This document shows positions 1 to 8,618 of a DNA stretch of 64,000 bases, one piece after another. Origin of the DNA: Arthrobacter cupressi (GTDB lineage Bacteria; Actinomycetota; Actinomycetes; Actinomycetales; Micrococcaceae); the NCBI RefSeq assembly GCF_900099975.1, contig NZ_FNEI01000010.1:105172-169171 (forward strand). The letters are read 5' to 3'. The first letter of the stretch is position 1; each line of letters starts with the position of its first letter. Both the position numbers and the translations under genes were made by a program. Below the pieces are notes generated by a model. The model had not been told where the DNA came from, did not search any database, and saw nothing but the letters and a program-made list of their open reading frames with translations.

Positions 1-2
1 TC

Positions 3-758
3 ATGGAGGCGCTCGACGTGCCCGCCGCCGTGACGCGGACCGCGCTCAGCCGGCTGAAGAAGAAGGCGGTACTGGACGCCCTGCCGCGCGACGGCGTCGC
101 GGGCTATGCACTGACCCCCGGCGCCGGGACCATGCTGTTCCGCGGGGACAGCCGGATTTTCGCGCCGCAGGCCATGGCCGACGGCGATCCCTGGTGCCTG
201 GTGTCCTTCTCGATCCCCGAGGCGGAACGGGAGAAGAGGCACCAGCTCCGGCGCCGGCTGCACTGGACCGGCTGCGGGACAGTCGCGGCAGGCCTGTGGA
301 TTGCCCCGGCCTTCCGCCGGGCCGAGATCGAGGAGGTGCTGGAAGGCCTGGGGCTGCGGGAGCAGGCCACCCTGTTCATCACGGACACCCCGATGCCCGG
401 CGGATACCCGGACGGCGGCGGACTTCGGGACGCCGCCGCGCGGTGGTGGGACCTGGATTCGGTCGCGGCCCTGCACCACGATTTCATCCGGGAATGGGAT
501 CCCTTCAGGGAAGCTTCTGCCGGAGACGTTTCGCCGCCGTCTGCCGGGGCCTTTGCCGCGTACGTCCGGTGCATCGACAGTTGGCGGGTCATTCCGTACC
601 TGGATCCCGGACTGCCACCGGAATTCCTACCAAGGGACTGGCCGGGGAAGGAGGGGTTTGCCGTGTTTGAGCACATCAGGGGCATCCATTCCGGTCCGAG
701 CGCGGAGTTCGTGAGGACAGTCGCCGCGCAGGGCGCCGGGAGTACTCTGGAAGCATGA
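3..758 (+). CDS. PaaX-family transcriptional regulator, 5'-truncated by the window
   Basis: The 251 visible residues resemble PaaX-type repressors, which control phenylacetate degradation and respond to phenylacetyl-CoA. The segment VTRTALSRLKK near residues 10-20 matches the PaaX winged-helix recognition region. The later part, with the CIDSW..IPYLDPGLP segment and a C-terminal helical region, is like the PaaX_C domain. Full-length PaaX proteins carry about 30-40 more residues before this point, so the ATG at position 3 is probably internal and the true start lies before the window. No paa catabolic genes are seen here, so the target is unknown. Confidence 0.8.
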   Translation: MEALDVPAAVTRTALSRLKKKAVLDALPRDGVAGYALTPGAGTMLFRGDSRIFAPQAMADGDPWCLVSFSIPEAEREKRHQLRRRLHWTGCGTVAAGLWIAPAFRRAEIEEVLEGLGLREQATLFITDTPMPGGYPDGGGLRDAAARWWDLDSVAALHHDFIREWDPFREASAGDVSPPSAGAFAAYVRCIDSWRVIPYLDPGLPPEFLPRDWPGKEGFAVFEHIRGIHSGPSAEFVRTVAAQGAGSTLEA

Positions 759-806
759 CCCCGCCGATGTCGCGCGGTCAGGTCGCGGGTGGTCCGGGAG
801 GTTGCC

Positions 807-1967
807 ATGGCCCGTAAATGGTTGCGCTGGTTGCCGGCCGCAGTGGTACCTGCAGTCGTGGCGGCTGCGGCTTTGACCGGTTCCTACCAGGCCGGGGCGG
901 CAGTCAATCTCCCGGAGAAGTCGTCCGCGGAGATCATTGCCATGATCGGCCATTCGGAGGTCCGCGCCCTGTCCGGAACACTCCGCCAGACCTCCGAGCT
1001 GGGGATCCCGCAACTCCCCGCGGCAGGACCCATACCCTCCGTCCGGCAGGGTGCCGGCCAAGGCCTTGCCGCCGTAATCGAACTAACGGGCACCGCGCAT
1101 ACCGCCCGGATCTACCTGGATGGACCGTCCAAAGCCCGGCTCCAAATCATGGACACCCTCGCCGAGCGTGACGTGGTCCGCAACGGCAGGGACCTCTGGC
1201 TCTACAACTCGGCCGACAACAGCGCGGCCCATGCAACCTTGCCGGACGCCACGGCAACCCGCAGGCCTCCCGGCCACGGCCCGGCGGACCGGAGCCCGGC
1301 GGACCGGGGCCCGGCGAACAACGGGCCAAAGACACCGGCGACACCGGGCATTGCGACGCCTGAGGCCATCGCCCAGCGATTCCTCGCCGCCGCAGACCCC
1401 AGCACCGAAGTAACCGTCGGGGACGCAACCATCGTGGCCGGCCGTACGGCCTACCAATTGGTCCTGAGGCCCCGCAGTACGGTGACGCTTGTCGATTCGG
1501 TGACTCTCGCCGTCGACGCCGCCTCCGGCCTCCCGCTAGGAATTCAGCTGCGGTCGCGCGGACAGGCCGCCCCCGCGTTTTCTCTCGCGTTCAGCGACAT
1601 CAGCCTCTCGGCCCCCGAATCGTCCGTGTTCACTTTCACGCCGCCGCACGGAGCCTCCGTTAAGGAGATGACCGTTCCGTCCGCGGCGCCAATGCCGGGC
1701 ACCAAGCACGCCGTTCCCGGGACCCACCCCGCTGCCGACCGACCGACCGTGACCGGCAAGGGCTGGGACGCGGTGGTGGGCTTCCCCGCAGGGGTGCTTC
1801 CTGCGGACGTCCGCTCCGATCCCGCCTTCGCCCAGCTCGCCCAGGCGGTGCCCGGCGGAAGGGCCATCACGACCAGCCTGGTGACCGTCCTGATGCTCGA
1901 CGACGGACGGGTGTTCGCGGGAATGGTGCCGCTTGAGCGGCTGCAGGCTGCGGCCTCGCCGCAATGA
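807..1967 (+). CDS. Secreted LolA/DUF2092-like protein
   Basis: This 386-residue protein has an N-terminal basic stretch and a hydrophobic segment (about residues 7-32) typical of an export signal. No lipobox cysteine is seen. The remainder resembles the LolA/DUF2092 beta-sheet fold used by actinobacterial MucB/RseB- or LolA-like proteins. A low-complexity Pro/Ala/Asp/Gly patch with repeated PADR-type units lies near residues 150-170. The ATG is preferred to an in-frame GTG 18 bases earlier because GGGAGG sits five bases upstream of it. Its stop overlaps the start of the ABC ATPase (ATGA), so it is translationally coupled to an exporter. A role handling an envelope or signalling lipid is inference only. 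Confidence 0.65.
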   Translation: MARKWLRWLPAAVVPAVVAAAALTGSYQAGAAVNLPEKSSAEIIAMIGHSEVRALSGTLRQTSELGIPQLPAAGPIPSVRQGAGQGLAAVIELTGTAHTARIYLDGPSKARLQIMDTLAERDVVRNGRDLWLYNSADNSAAHATLPDATATRRPPGHGPADRSPADRGPANNGPKTPATPGIATPEAIAQRFLAAADPSTEVTVGDATIVAGRTAYQLVLRPRSTVTLVDSVTLAVDAASGLPLGIQLRSRGQAAPAFSLAFSDISLSAPESSVFTFTPPHGASVKEMTVPSAAPMPGTKHAVPGTHPAADRPTVTGKGWDAVVGFPAGVLPADVRSDPAFAQLAQAVPGGRAITTSLVTVLMLDDGRVFAGMVPLERLQAAASPQ

Positions 1968-2941
1968 ACGACGCTTCCGGGCCGGCGGGGCTGGCAATTG
2001 AGAGCGAGGGTTTGAGCAAGCGCTTCGGCCACCGCTCCGCCGTCGACTCCGTCAACCTCGCCGTTCCACGGGGTTCCGTTTACGGCTTCCTTGGCCCCAA
2101 CGGCTCCGGAAAGACCACCACCATCCGTTTGCTGCTCGGCCTCGCCGCTCCTACGAGCGGCGGGATCCGGGTCCTGGGCAGGCCCATCCCGGCCGGCCTG
2201 TCCGCCGTCCTGCCGGAGGTCGGCGCCCTGGTGGAGGGGCCGGCCTTCTACCCTTTCCTCTCGGGAGCGGCGAACCTGCGCAGGCTGGACGCCGCGGACC
2301 GGCACGCCCCGCGCAGCACACGGGCCGCACGTATCGACGAGGCCCTGGAATTGGTGGGGCTGTCCCACGCCGCCGGCAAGAAAGTGCGCGCGTATTCGCT
2401 GGGGATGAAACAGCGCCTCGGAATCGCCAATGCCTTGCTGCGGCCCCGCGAACTGCTGGTCCTGGACGAGCCCACCAACGGCCTGGATCCCCAAGGCACA
2501 CGGGAGGTCCGCAGCCTGGTGCGGTCGCTGGCGGCCGGCGGCACCACGGTGTTCGTCTCCAGCCACCTGCTCGCGGAAGTCGAACAAATGTGCACCCATG
2601 TGGGCGTCATGAGCGTAGGCAAGCTCGTGGCCCAGGGCACGCTCCGCGAACTGCGCGCAGCAGGGACGGCCAGGATCATGCTCCGTACCCCGGATGTTGC
2701 CGCAGCGGCCCGTGTCCTTTCGGGCCTTGGCCTGCACCCCGAGCCGGCGGGTGTCCTGCCGGGCGCGGACCATGGCGGGCTGCTCAGCACCAGTCCCCCG
2801 GGCCACACGGTGGCACCCGAAGACATCGTGGCCGCCCTCGTGGCGGCCGGAGTGCGGGTCCAAGGCTTCAGCGTGGAAGACGCCAGCCTCGAAGAGCGCT
2901 TCGTTTCCCTGACCGGAGAGGGGTTCGACGTTGCAGGATGA
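1964..2941 (+). CDS. ABC transporter ATP-binding protein
   Basis: A 325-residue ATPase of the DrrA/CcmA type. The Walker A motif GPNGSGKT lies at residues 44-51. A degenerate signature (YSLGMKQR) is followed by Walker B LLVLDEPTNGLDP and a switch histidine in SSHLLAEVE. The extra C-terminal domain of about 100 residues is typical of ATPases paired with ABC-2 permeases. It overlaps the upstream exported-protein gene by 4 bp and the downstream permease by 11 bp, so the three form one operon. The substrate cannot be read from sequence; drug, lipid or antimicrobial-peptide export are the usual roles. Confidence 0.9.
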   Translation: MNDASGPAGLAIESEGLSKRFGHRSAVDSVNLAVPRGSVYGFLGPNGSGKTTTIRLLLGLAAPTSGGIRVLGRPIPAGLSAVLPEVGALVEGPAFYPFLSGAANLRRLDAADRHAPRSTRAARIDEALELVGLSHAAGKKVRAYSLGMKQRLGIANALLRPRELLVLDEPTNGLDPQGTREVRSLVRSLAAGGTTVFVSSHLLAEVEQMCTHVGVMSVGKLVAQGTLRELRAAGTARIMLRTPDVAAAARVLSGLGLHPEPAGVLPGADHGGLLSTSPPGHTVAPEDIVAALVAAGVRVQGFSVEDASLEERFVSLTGEGFDVAG

Positions 2942-3782
2942 AGCCCCGGCGACGGGCGCCCGCCCTGGTTCGTGGGCGCTCATGGCCTCCGAGCTCACCG
3001 TACTTTTCCGGCGGCTCCGTACTTGGGCCATGCTGCTCGCCCTGGCGGCGATTCCCATCCTCATTGCCACGGCGGTCCGGCTCAGCTCGCATCCTGTGCC
3101 GCCGGGCCGTGGCCCGGCCTTCCTGGACCGGGTCTCGCAGAACGGGCTCTTCGTGGGTATGACCGCACTCCTGGTGTCCGTGCCGCTGTTCCTGCCGATC
3201 ACGGTAGGAGTCGTTGCCGGCGACACCATCGCCGGAGAAGCGAACCTCGGCACCCTCAGGTACCTGCTGGTGGCACCTGCCGGCCGCGTCCGGCTCCTGC
3301 TCATCAAGTACTCCGCCGCGGCGGTTTTCTGCCTGGCCGCGACGGTGACCGTCGCCGCCGTCGGCGTGCTGGCCGGCGTCGCGCTCTTCCCGGTGGGACC
3401 GGTGACACTCCTTTCCGGGGACACCATCGGCGTCGGTGAGTCCCTGCTGCGGTCCCTGCTGATCGCCGCATACATTTCCGTGTCACTCCTTGGGCTCGCT
3501 GCGATCGGGCTGGCAATCTCGACGTTCACGGACATCCCGGTCGGTGCCATGGCGGCAACAGTCGTGCTTTCAGTCATGTCCCAGGTGGCGGACAACCTCC
3601 CGCAACTGGAATGGCTGCACCCTTGGCTGTTCAGCCAGTACTGGCTGGGCTTCGCCGATCTGCTCCGCCAACCCATCTCCTGGACGACGTTCGGTGACAA
3701 TGCGCTGCTTCAGGCGGGCTACATCCTGGCTGCCGGCGCAATCGCGTACGGCCGGTTCACCAGCAAGGATGTCCTGTCCTGA
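2931..3782 (+). CDS. ABC-2 type permease subunit
   Basis: A 283-residue integral membrane protein with about six hydrophobic segments, the usual topology of ABC-2 permeases. It begins with a TTG or GTG-type start overlapping the ATPase gene, consistent with translational coupling. A segment near residues 78-110 (GDTIAGEANLGTLRYLL) matches the conserved ABC-2 region between TM2 and TM3, where permeases of this family carry an E..GTLR motif. It should form a dimeric exporter with the ATPase encoded just upstream. The substrate is unknown. Confidence 0.88.
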   Translation: MQDEAPATGARPGSWALMASELTVLFRRLRTWAMLLALAAIPILIATAVRLSSHPVPPGRGPAFLDRVSQNGLFVGMTALLVSVPLFLPITVGVVAGDTIAGEANLGTLRYLLVAPAGRVRLLLIKYSAAAVFCLAATVTVAAVGVLAGVALFPVGPVTLLSGDTIGVGESLLRSLLIAAYISVSLLGLAAIGLAISTFTDIPVGAMAATVVLSVMSQVADNLPQLEWLHPWLFSQYWLGFADLLRQPISWTTFGDNALLQAGYILAAGAIAYGRFTSKDVLS

Positions 3783-3796
3783 CAGGCCGCCTGACG

Positions 3797-3802
3797 TAAG
3801 CT
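3797..3802 (+). promoter_or_regulatory. -10 hexamer TAAGCT of a probable leaderless promoter
   Basis: TAAGCT ends six bases before the ATG of the YciO/Sua5 gene and no Shine-Dalgarno is evident. This spacing fits transcription starting at or next to the A of the ATG, which is common in actinobacteria. Confidence 0.45.
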
Positions 3803-3808
3803 CGGGGA

Positions 3809-4429
3809 ATGGCCAGATTCTTCGACGTCCACCCCCAGGACCCCCAGCCGCGTTTGGTTTCCCAGATCGCAGAGATCGTGCGTTCGGGCGGTTTGATCGC
3901 CTACCCCACGGACTCCTGCTACGCCCTCGGCGCCCAGCTGGGCAACAAGGAAGCCCTGGACCGTATCCGCAGCATCCGCCAGCTCGACGACAAACACCAC
4001 TTCACGCTGGTCTGCAAGGACTTCGCGCAACTGGGCCAGTTCGTGATGATCGACAACGACGTCTTCCGCAGCATCAAAGCCGTCACCCCCGGAAGCTACA
4101 CGTTCATCCTCCCGGCCACCAAGGAAGTGCCCCGCCGGCTGCTGCACCCGAAGAAGAAGACCGTGGGCGTGCGCATCCCCCGGCACAACTTCGTCCACGC
4201 CCTCCTCGCCGACCTGGGCGAGCCCCTGCTCTCGAGCACCCTGCTGCTGCCCGGCGAGGACGAACCGCTGACGCAGGGCTGGGAGATCAAGGAACGCCTG
4301 GACCACGTGGTGGACGCCGTCGTCGAGGCCGGAGAGGTCGGCGCCGAGCCGACCACGGTGGTCGATTTCTCCGGCGGCGGCGCCGACGTGGTGCGCCGCG
4401 GCACCGGCGACCCCTCGAGGTTCGAATGA
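3809..4429 (+). CDS. Sua5/YciO/YrdC-family protein (L-threonylcarbamoyladenylate synthase type)
   Basis: A 206-residue YrdC-domain protein. The family binds double-stranded RNA and ATP, and members such as TsaC/Sua5 make threonylcarbamoyl-AMP for tRNA t6A modification. Family hallmarks include GGLIAYPTDSCYALG near residues 30-44, the SIRQLDDKHHFTLVCKD segment, the PGSYTFILPAT stretch and GVRIPRH. The composition is closer to YciO than to the essential TsaC/Sua5, so its role in t6A synthesis is uncertain. The following hydrolase gene overlaps it by 4 bp (ATGA). Confidence 0.88.
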   Translation: MARFFDVHPQDPQPRLVSQIAEIVRSGGLIAYPTDSCYALGAQLGNKEALDRIRSIRQLDDKHHFTLVCKDFAQLGQFVMIDNDVFRSIKAVTPGSYTFILPATKEVPRRLLHPKKKTVGVRIPRHNFVHALLADLGEPLLSSTLLLPGEDEPLTQGWEIKERLDHVVDAVVEAGEVGAEPTTVVDFSGGGADVVRRGTGDPSRFE

Positions 4430-5091
4430 GCACCCCCGAAGAGGCCGTCACCATTGATGTTGACGGCACGGCCGTTTCCGGCCTGTACGCCCGGCCGGAA
4501 AACCCCTTCGCCACGGTGCTCGTCGCCCACGGCGCCGGTGCGGGCATGGAACACCCGTTCATGGGCGGCTTCGTGCGGGCCCTGAACGACGACGGCGCCG
4601 CCACCTTGCGCTTCAACTTCCCCTACCGGGAAGCCGGCAGGAAGTTCCCGGACCGCCCGCCCCTGGCCATCGCCACCTGGCGGGCCGCCCTGGCCGAAGC
4701 GCAGGCACGCTCGGCCGGTGAACCGCTGTGGGCCGCCGGGAAGTCCTTCGGGGGGCGCATGGCGTCAATGGCCGTGGCCGAGGGCATGCCCGCGGCGGGC
4801 CTCATCTATCTCGGCTACCCGCTGCACCCGCCGGGCAAGCCCGACAAGCTCCGCGACGAGCACCTGTACGGGGTCACCGTGCCCATGCTGTTCCTGCAGG
4901 GCACCAAGGACCCCTTCATGACACCGGACGTGCTGGAAGGCGTGGTCTCCAGGATCGGCCCGAACGCCGCCCTGGAGTGGCGGGAAGGCGGCGGACACAC
5001 CTTCGAGGTGGCCGGGATGAAGCGCAGCCCCGCCGAGCTGGGTGCCTCGCTGGCGCCCTCGGTCAGCGCATTCATCCGTTCGAACAGCTAG
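4426..5091 (+). CDS. Alpha/beta hydrolase (KANL3/Tex30-like)
   Basis: A 221-residue alpha/beta-fold protein of the KANL3/Tex30 or dienelactone-hydrolase-like group. An oxyanion region (VLVAHGAGAGMEHPFM) is followed by the nucleophile elbow GKSFGGRM, a late Asp region (FLQGTKDPFM) and a histidine in EGGGHTFEV, giving a plausible Ser-Asp-His triad. The start was chosen at the ATG that overlaps the upstream stop as ATGA. The substrate is unknown; many family members are uncharacterised. Confidence 0.82.
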   Translation: MSTPEEAVTIDVDGTAVSGLYARPENPFATVLVAHGAGAGMEHPFMGGFVRALNDDGAATLRFNFPYREAGRKFPDRPPLAIATWRAALAEAQARSAGEPLWAAGKSFGGRMASMAVAEGMPAAGLIYLGYPLHPPGKPDKLRDEHLYGVTVPMLFLQGTKDPFMTPDVLEGVVSRIGPNAALEWREGGGHTFEVAGMKRSPAELGASLAPSVSAFIRSNS

Positions 5092-5106
5092 ACCGCTTCC
5101 TGGCTG

Positions 5107-7749
5107 CTAGGTCCGCGGCTTCGCCCGGGCCGTGGCCGGGGCCGTCCACGGGTCCTCAGGCCAGGGATGCTTCGGGTAGCGCCCGCGCATCTCGGCCCTG
5201 ACCTGGGCATAGGGACCGGCCCAGAAGGATTCGAGGTCATCGGTCACCGCCAGGGGCCGTCGTGCGGGAGATAGCAGGTGGAAGAGCACCGGGACCCGGC
5301 CGCCGGCAATCCGCGGCGTCCCTGCCCAGCCGAAGCATTCCTGAAGTTTCACCGCCACCACCGGCCGGCCGCCGTCGGCCTCCGCGTCCGGGTAATCGAT
5401 CGCGATTCGAGAGCCGCTCGGCACCTCCAGCCGTTCCGGCGCGAGGTCGGCGAAGCGGGCGGCCTCGGGCCAGGGCAGGAGCCGGCGCAGCGGTTCCGTG
5501 AGGTCGATCCCGGCCGCCGGGGCGCCATCGGCCAATGCCCCCAATTCCGGGGCCAGCCAGTCTTCCAGCCGGGCCAAAAGAGCCCGTTCGGAAACATCCG
5601 GCCACGGCGCACCGAGCTCACGGTGCAGCAGCGCCATCCTGCGCCGCAAAGCATCCGCAGCAGGTGACCAGCCGATGGACGCCAGGCCGTTGTTCGCCAG
5701 ATCCGCAGCTACGGCGGCGCGTCCTTCCGCCCGGCCGGGCCGGACGGGCGTGGAGGACAGCACGATTGCGCCAAGCCGGCGCTCCCGGCGGGCGGACACT
5801 TTGCCCTTGACGAAGCGCGCATCAACCATGTCCGCCAACAGGTGGGCGGCGGCGGCTTCTGCAGCATCGGCGGGAAGGGGCGCGGCGGAGCGGATCACCG
5901 CGCCGGTGCCGGCCGCGTCCCGCCCTGCCGCGCGGGAAACCTCCGCAACAGCGAGCCAGTCATGCCCGGACAGCGGGCTGCCGGCGGGCAGGCCGGCGCG
6001 GGTTCCGGAGGCGAGGAGGTACTGCGGTGGTCCGTCGCCCGGGACGCGCCGGGCCACCCGGTCCGGAAACGCGAGGGCGACGACCAACGCCACCGCTTCC
6101 TTGCCGTCCGGCGCCGCTTCCAGCGCACCCCGCAAGGATGAAGCGGCGACGGCGGCCGCCTCCTCCCGCACGATGGCCTCAAGCCGCCGGGCGTCGTCGG
6201 CCCAGCGCTTCGACGCCGGGTCCTTGCCTTGCCGCAGCACCGCCAGGAGCGCGGACAGATCGGCGCCCGGGGCACGCTGATCCCCGGAGACCAGTGCCAC
6301 GGTTTCGGAGGCCAGGCGTGCTCCGACGACGGCGGCCCCGTCCAGCAGGGCCCGCGCGAGCCGGGGTTCGGCGGGCACGGCGGCCAGGACCCGGCCCAGC
6401 GGCGTGGCGTGCCCGGCGGCGTCCACGGCGCCGATTTCCCGCAGCACCTCCATGGCCTCGTCCATCGCGGCGCGCGGCGGGGCGTCCGGGAGGGCGAGGC
6501 CCGCTCCCCCGGGCGCACCCCAGCACGCCAGTGTCAGGGCCGCCCCGCTCAGCTCCGCGACGGCGATTTCCGGGGTCCGGTGGGCTGGTGCCGCCGCGAA
6601 GGCCTTCTGTTCATAGCAGCGAACCACCGTTCCCGGACCCTGGCGCGCGGCGCGGCCTGCGCGCTGTTCCGCGGAGGCCCGGGAGCAGGAGACCGTGACC
6701 AGGCCGGACATGCCGCGGCCGGAGTCCCGGCGCGGCTCGCGGGACAGGCCGGCGTCGACCACGAGGCGCACACCGGGGACGGTCAGGGAGGATTCGGCGA
6801 GCGCCGTGGACACGATGATCCGGGCGGGTCCGCCCGGCTCGCGGCCGGAGACAGCCCTGTCCTGCGCCGCCGGGCCGATCTGTCCGTGGAGTTCGAGGAT
6901 TTCCGTGCCCGAGGCGCGTTGCCGGAGGCGGTTCGCCACGTGTGCCACCTCGCGGGTTCCGGGAAGGAACACGAGGGCGTCCGTTCCCGGCTCCGTGGCC
7001 AACGAGACGGAGTGCGCGGCCATGGCGGTGTCGGCCACATGGTCCAGGAAGGCCGGCGTAACGCCGCGTCCGTCGAGGCGGGGACCGGGCGCGGGCGCCC
7101 ACACGGTTTCCAGGGGGTACAACGCGGAGGGACAGTCGACCACGGGAAGCGGCCCGCCGCCGTCGGGTCCTGCAAGCAGGGCTGCAAAGCGCGGGGCGTC
7201 TACCGTGGCGGACATCGCCACCAGGCGAAGATCGCCGCGGAGTTCGCGCACTTCGGCGAGCATGCCGAGCAGCAGATCGCTCTCCAGGCCCCGCTCGTGG
7301 ACTTCATCCAGGACCACCGCGCCGATGCCCTCCAGCCCGGGATCGGCCAACAGACGGCGCAGCAGGATTCCGGGGGTGACGAATTCGACGGCGGTCCGCG
7401 GACCCGCCTGCCGTTCACCGCGGACGGTGTAGCCCACGGCCTCCCCCAGCCTGCTTCCGTGGAGCGCGCTCAGCCGCCTGGCAGCCGCACGTGCCGCGAC
7501 GCGGCGGGGCTGGGTAACGACCACCCTGGGCGCTTTACTCCCGGCGGCGCACAGGCCGGCCACCAGCGGCGGAACCAGGGTGGTCTTGCCTGTTCCCGGC
7601 GGCGCCTGGACCACGGCGGCGGATCCGGGGTCCCGGAGCACCTCGGCAAGCTCCGGCAGGGAATGGCCAAACACGAGGCCTGCGCTGATGCTTCGGAGGT
7701 CGAAAACGGGGCACGCGGCGGCCTGGGTGCGGGGGAACGGAGAAGTCAC
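5107..7749 (-). CDS. hrpB: ATP-dependent RNA helicase HrpB
   Basis: An 880-residue DEAH-type helicase. From the N-terminus: Walker A in PPGTGKTTLV, the DEVH box in VVLDEVHERG, motif III SAT, helicase C motifs including QRAGRAARQGPG, then HA2 and the HrpB-specific C-terminal domain ending in RGRYPKHPWPEDP, a characteristic HrpB tail. The reading frame extends 32 codons upstream, but the GTG giving MTSPFPRTQ fits the family length better. A 12-bp palindrome lies 44 bp upstream of this start. HrpB is non-essential in bacteria and its RNA substrate is poorly defined. Confidence 0.92.
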   Translation of the reverse strand: MTSPFPRTQAAACPVFDLRSISAGLVFGHSLPELAEVLRDPGSAAVVQAPPGTGKTTLVPPLVAGLCAAGSKAPRVVVTQPRRVAARAAARRLSALHGSRLGEAVGYTVRGERQAGPRTAVEFVTPGILLRRLLADPGLEGIGAVVLDEVHERGLESDLLLGMLAEVRELRGDLRLVAMSATVDAPRFAALLAGPDGGGPLPVVDCPSALYPLETVWAPAPGPRLDGRGVTPAFLDHVADTAMAAHSVSLATEPGTDALVFLPGTREVAHVANRLRQRASGTEILELHGQIGPAAQDRAVSGREPGGPARIIVSTALAESSLTVPGVRLVVDAGLSREPRRDSGRGMSGLVTVSCSRASAEQRAGRAARQGPGTVVRCYEQKAFAAAPAHRTPEIAVAELSGAALTLACWGAPGGAGLALPDAPPRAAMDEAMEVLREIGAVDAAGHATPLGRVLAAVPAEPRLARALLDGAAVVGARLASETVALVSGDQRAPGADLSALLAVLRQGKDPASKRWADDARRLEAIVREEAAAVAASSLRGALEAAPDGKEAVALVVALAFPDRVARRVPGDGPPQYLLASGTRAGLPAGSPLSGHDWLAVAEVSRAAGRDAAGTGAVIRSAAPLPADAAEAAAAHLLADMVDARFVKGKVSARRERRLGAIVLSSTPVRPGRAEGRAAVAADLANNGLASIGWSPAADALRRRMALLHRELGAPWPDVSERALLARLEDWLAPELGALADGAPAAGIDLTEPLRRLLPWPEAARFADLAPERLEVPSGSRIAIDYPDAEADGGRPVVAVKLQECFGWAGTPRIAGGRVPVLFHLLSPARRPLAVTDDLESFWAGPYAQVRAEMRGRYPKHPWPEDPWTAPATARAKPRT

Positions 7750-7792
7750 CCATCCATTGTGAATGGACCGGCCCGGACCCGGGCAAACTTGA

Positions 7793-7804
7793 TAAGCATG
7801 CTTA
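7793..7804. promoter_or_regulatory. Palindrome TAAGCATGCTTA, first of three related elements
   Basis: A perfect 12-bp palindrome 44 bp upstream of the hrpB start and 220 bp upstream of the divergent small membrane gene. Related sequences occur at 12891 and 13831. On the minus strand all three read approximately CTAAGCAWRCTTA. An operator or promoter element is likely, but its regulator is unknown. Confidence 0.5.
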
Positions 7805-8024
7805 GCAATGACATGATGTGAATTGTGACACAGCTTTTGCCGCATGAACGGAACAAGCGGATCACGAACGGAACGAGGAAAGCGGCACAGGCGTCACTGA
7901 CCATCCTTGGAACGGAGCCGGGGGCGCTCTGCGAGGATCGCAGCGCAGCAATGCGCAACTGCTGAATATTGCGCGTGGAGGCACTAGCAATTCGGTTTCC
8001 ACGCCACGAAAGGAAACGTCAACC

Positions 8025-8195
8025 ATGAATACCCTTCTCATCGTTGCAGGCGTCATCGCTATTGTTCTTCTGCTCGTCGGCGGCTTCACACCGGCACTGA
8101 ACTTCCTGCTGTGGGTCGGAATCATCCTCCTGGCCATCGCAGCCATCGGCTGGCTCCTCAGCTACACCAACGGACACCGCTCGCACGGAGTATGA
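8025..8195 (+). CDS. Small hydrophobic membrane protein (56 aa)
   Basis: A 56-residue protein made almost entirely of two hydrophobic helices separated by a short GGFTPALN turn and ending in a polar, basic tail. An AAGGAA Shine-Dalgarno lies about ten bases before the ATG. Such tiny two-helix proteins are common in actinobacterial stress clusters (DUF6131-like), but I cannot assign a function. It precedes another small membrane gene (DUF6458) by about 80 bp on the same strand. Confidence 0.65.
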   Translation: MNTLLIVAGVIAIVLLLVGGFTPALNFLLWVGIILLAIAAIGWLLSYTNGHRSHGV

Positions 8196-8277
8196 CGCAC
8201 CACGTCCGGGGAATCACCCGGACAATACGCCCCGAGGGGCAATCGCATGAAGGAGCCGACACAGGAAAGGAACGAAC

Positions 8278-8535
8278 ATGTACATAGGTTCATCGATCTT
8301 CCTCATCGCGCTTGGCGCCATTCTCGCCTTCGCGCTCACCCCGGGGCTCATCCCCTTCCTCGACCAGCAAATGACCGGCTACATCCTGATGGCCGTCGGC
8401 GTCATCGGACTGATCGCTTCGCTGGTCTGGGCGGCTCCACGCCGCCGGTACCGGTCTACTGAGAGCCGGCAGACCGTGGACCCGGGAACGGGGGAAGCGG
8501 TCACCCGCCGGGAGACCCGTGACACCGGCGTCTGA
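8278..8535 (+). CDS. DUF6458 family membrane protein
   Basis: An 85-residue protein with two transmembrane helices joined by a short loop. The start MYIGSSIFLIALGAILAFAL is characteristic of the actinobacterial DUF6458 family. The C-terminal third is charged and cytosolic-like, rich in Arg, Thr and Glu. A GGAAAGGAA ribosome-binding site precedes the ATG. Function is unknown; it sits among small stress-type membrane genes. Confidence 0.82.
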   Translation: MYIGSSIFLIALGAILAFALTPGLIPFLDQQMTGYILMAVGVIGLIASLVWAAPRRRYRSTESRQTVDPGTGEAVTRRETRDTGV

Positions 8536-8618
8536 TACCGGCCCCTGAATCGGGCAAGGCAATACCGCGGCTCCCGCCAAACAACTGGCGGGGGCCGCGC
8601 CATGAACAGGAGCGCACT

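Noticed and set aside
1261..1320. Repeated CCGGCGGACCGG units within the LolA-like gene
   Set aside because: They encode a simple PADR-type low-complexity stretch in frame, so they are explained as coding repeats and not a separate element.
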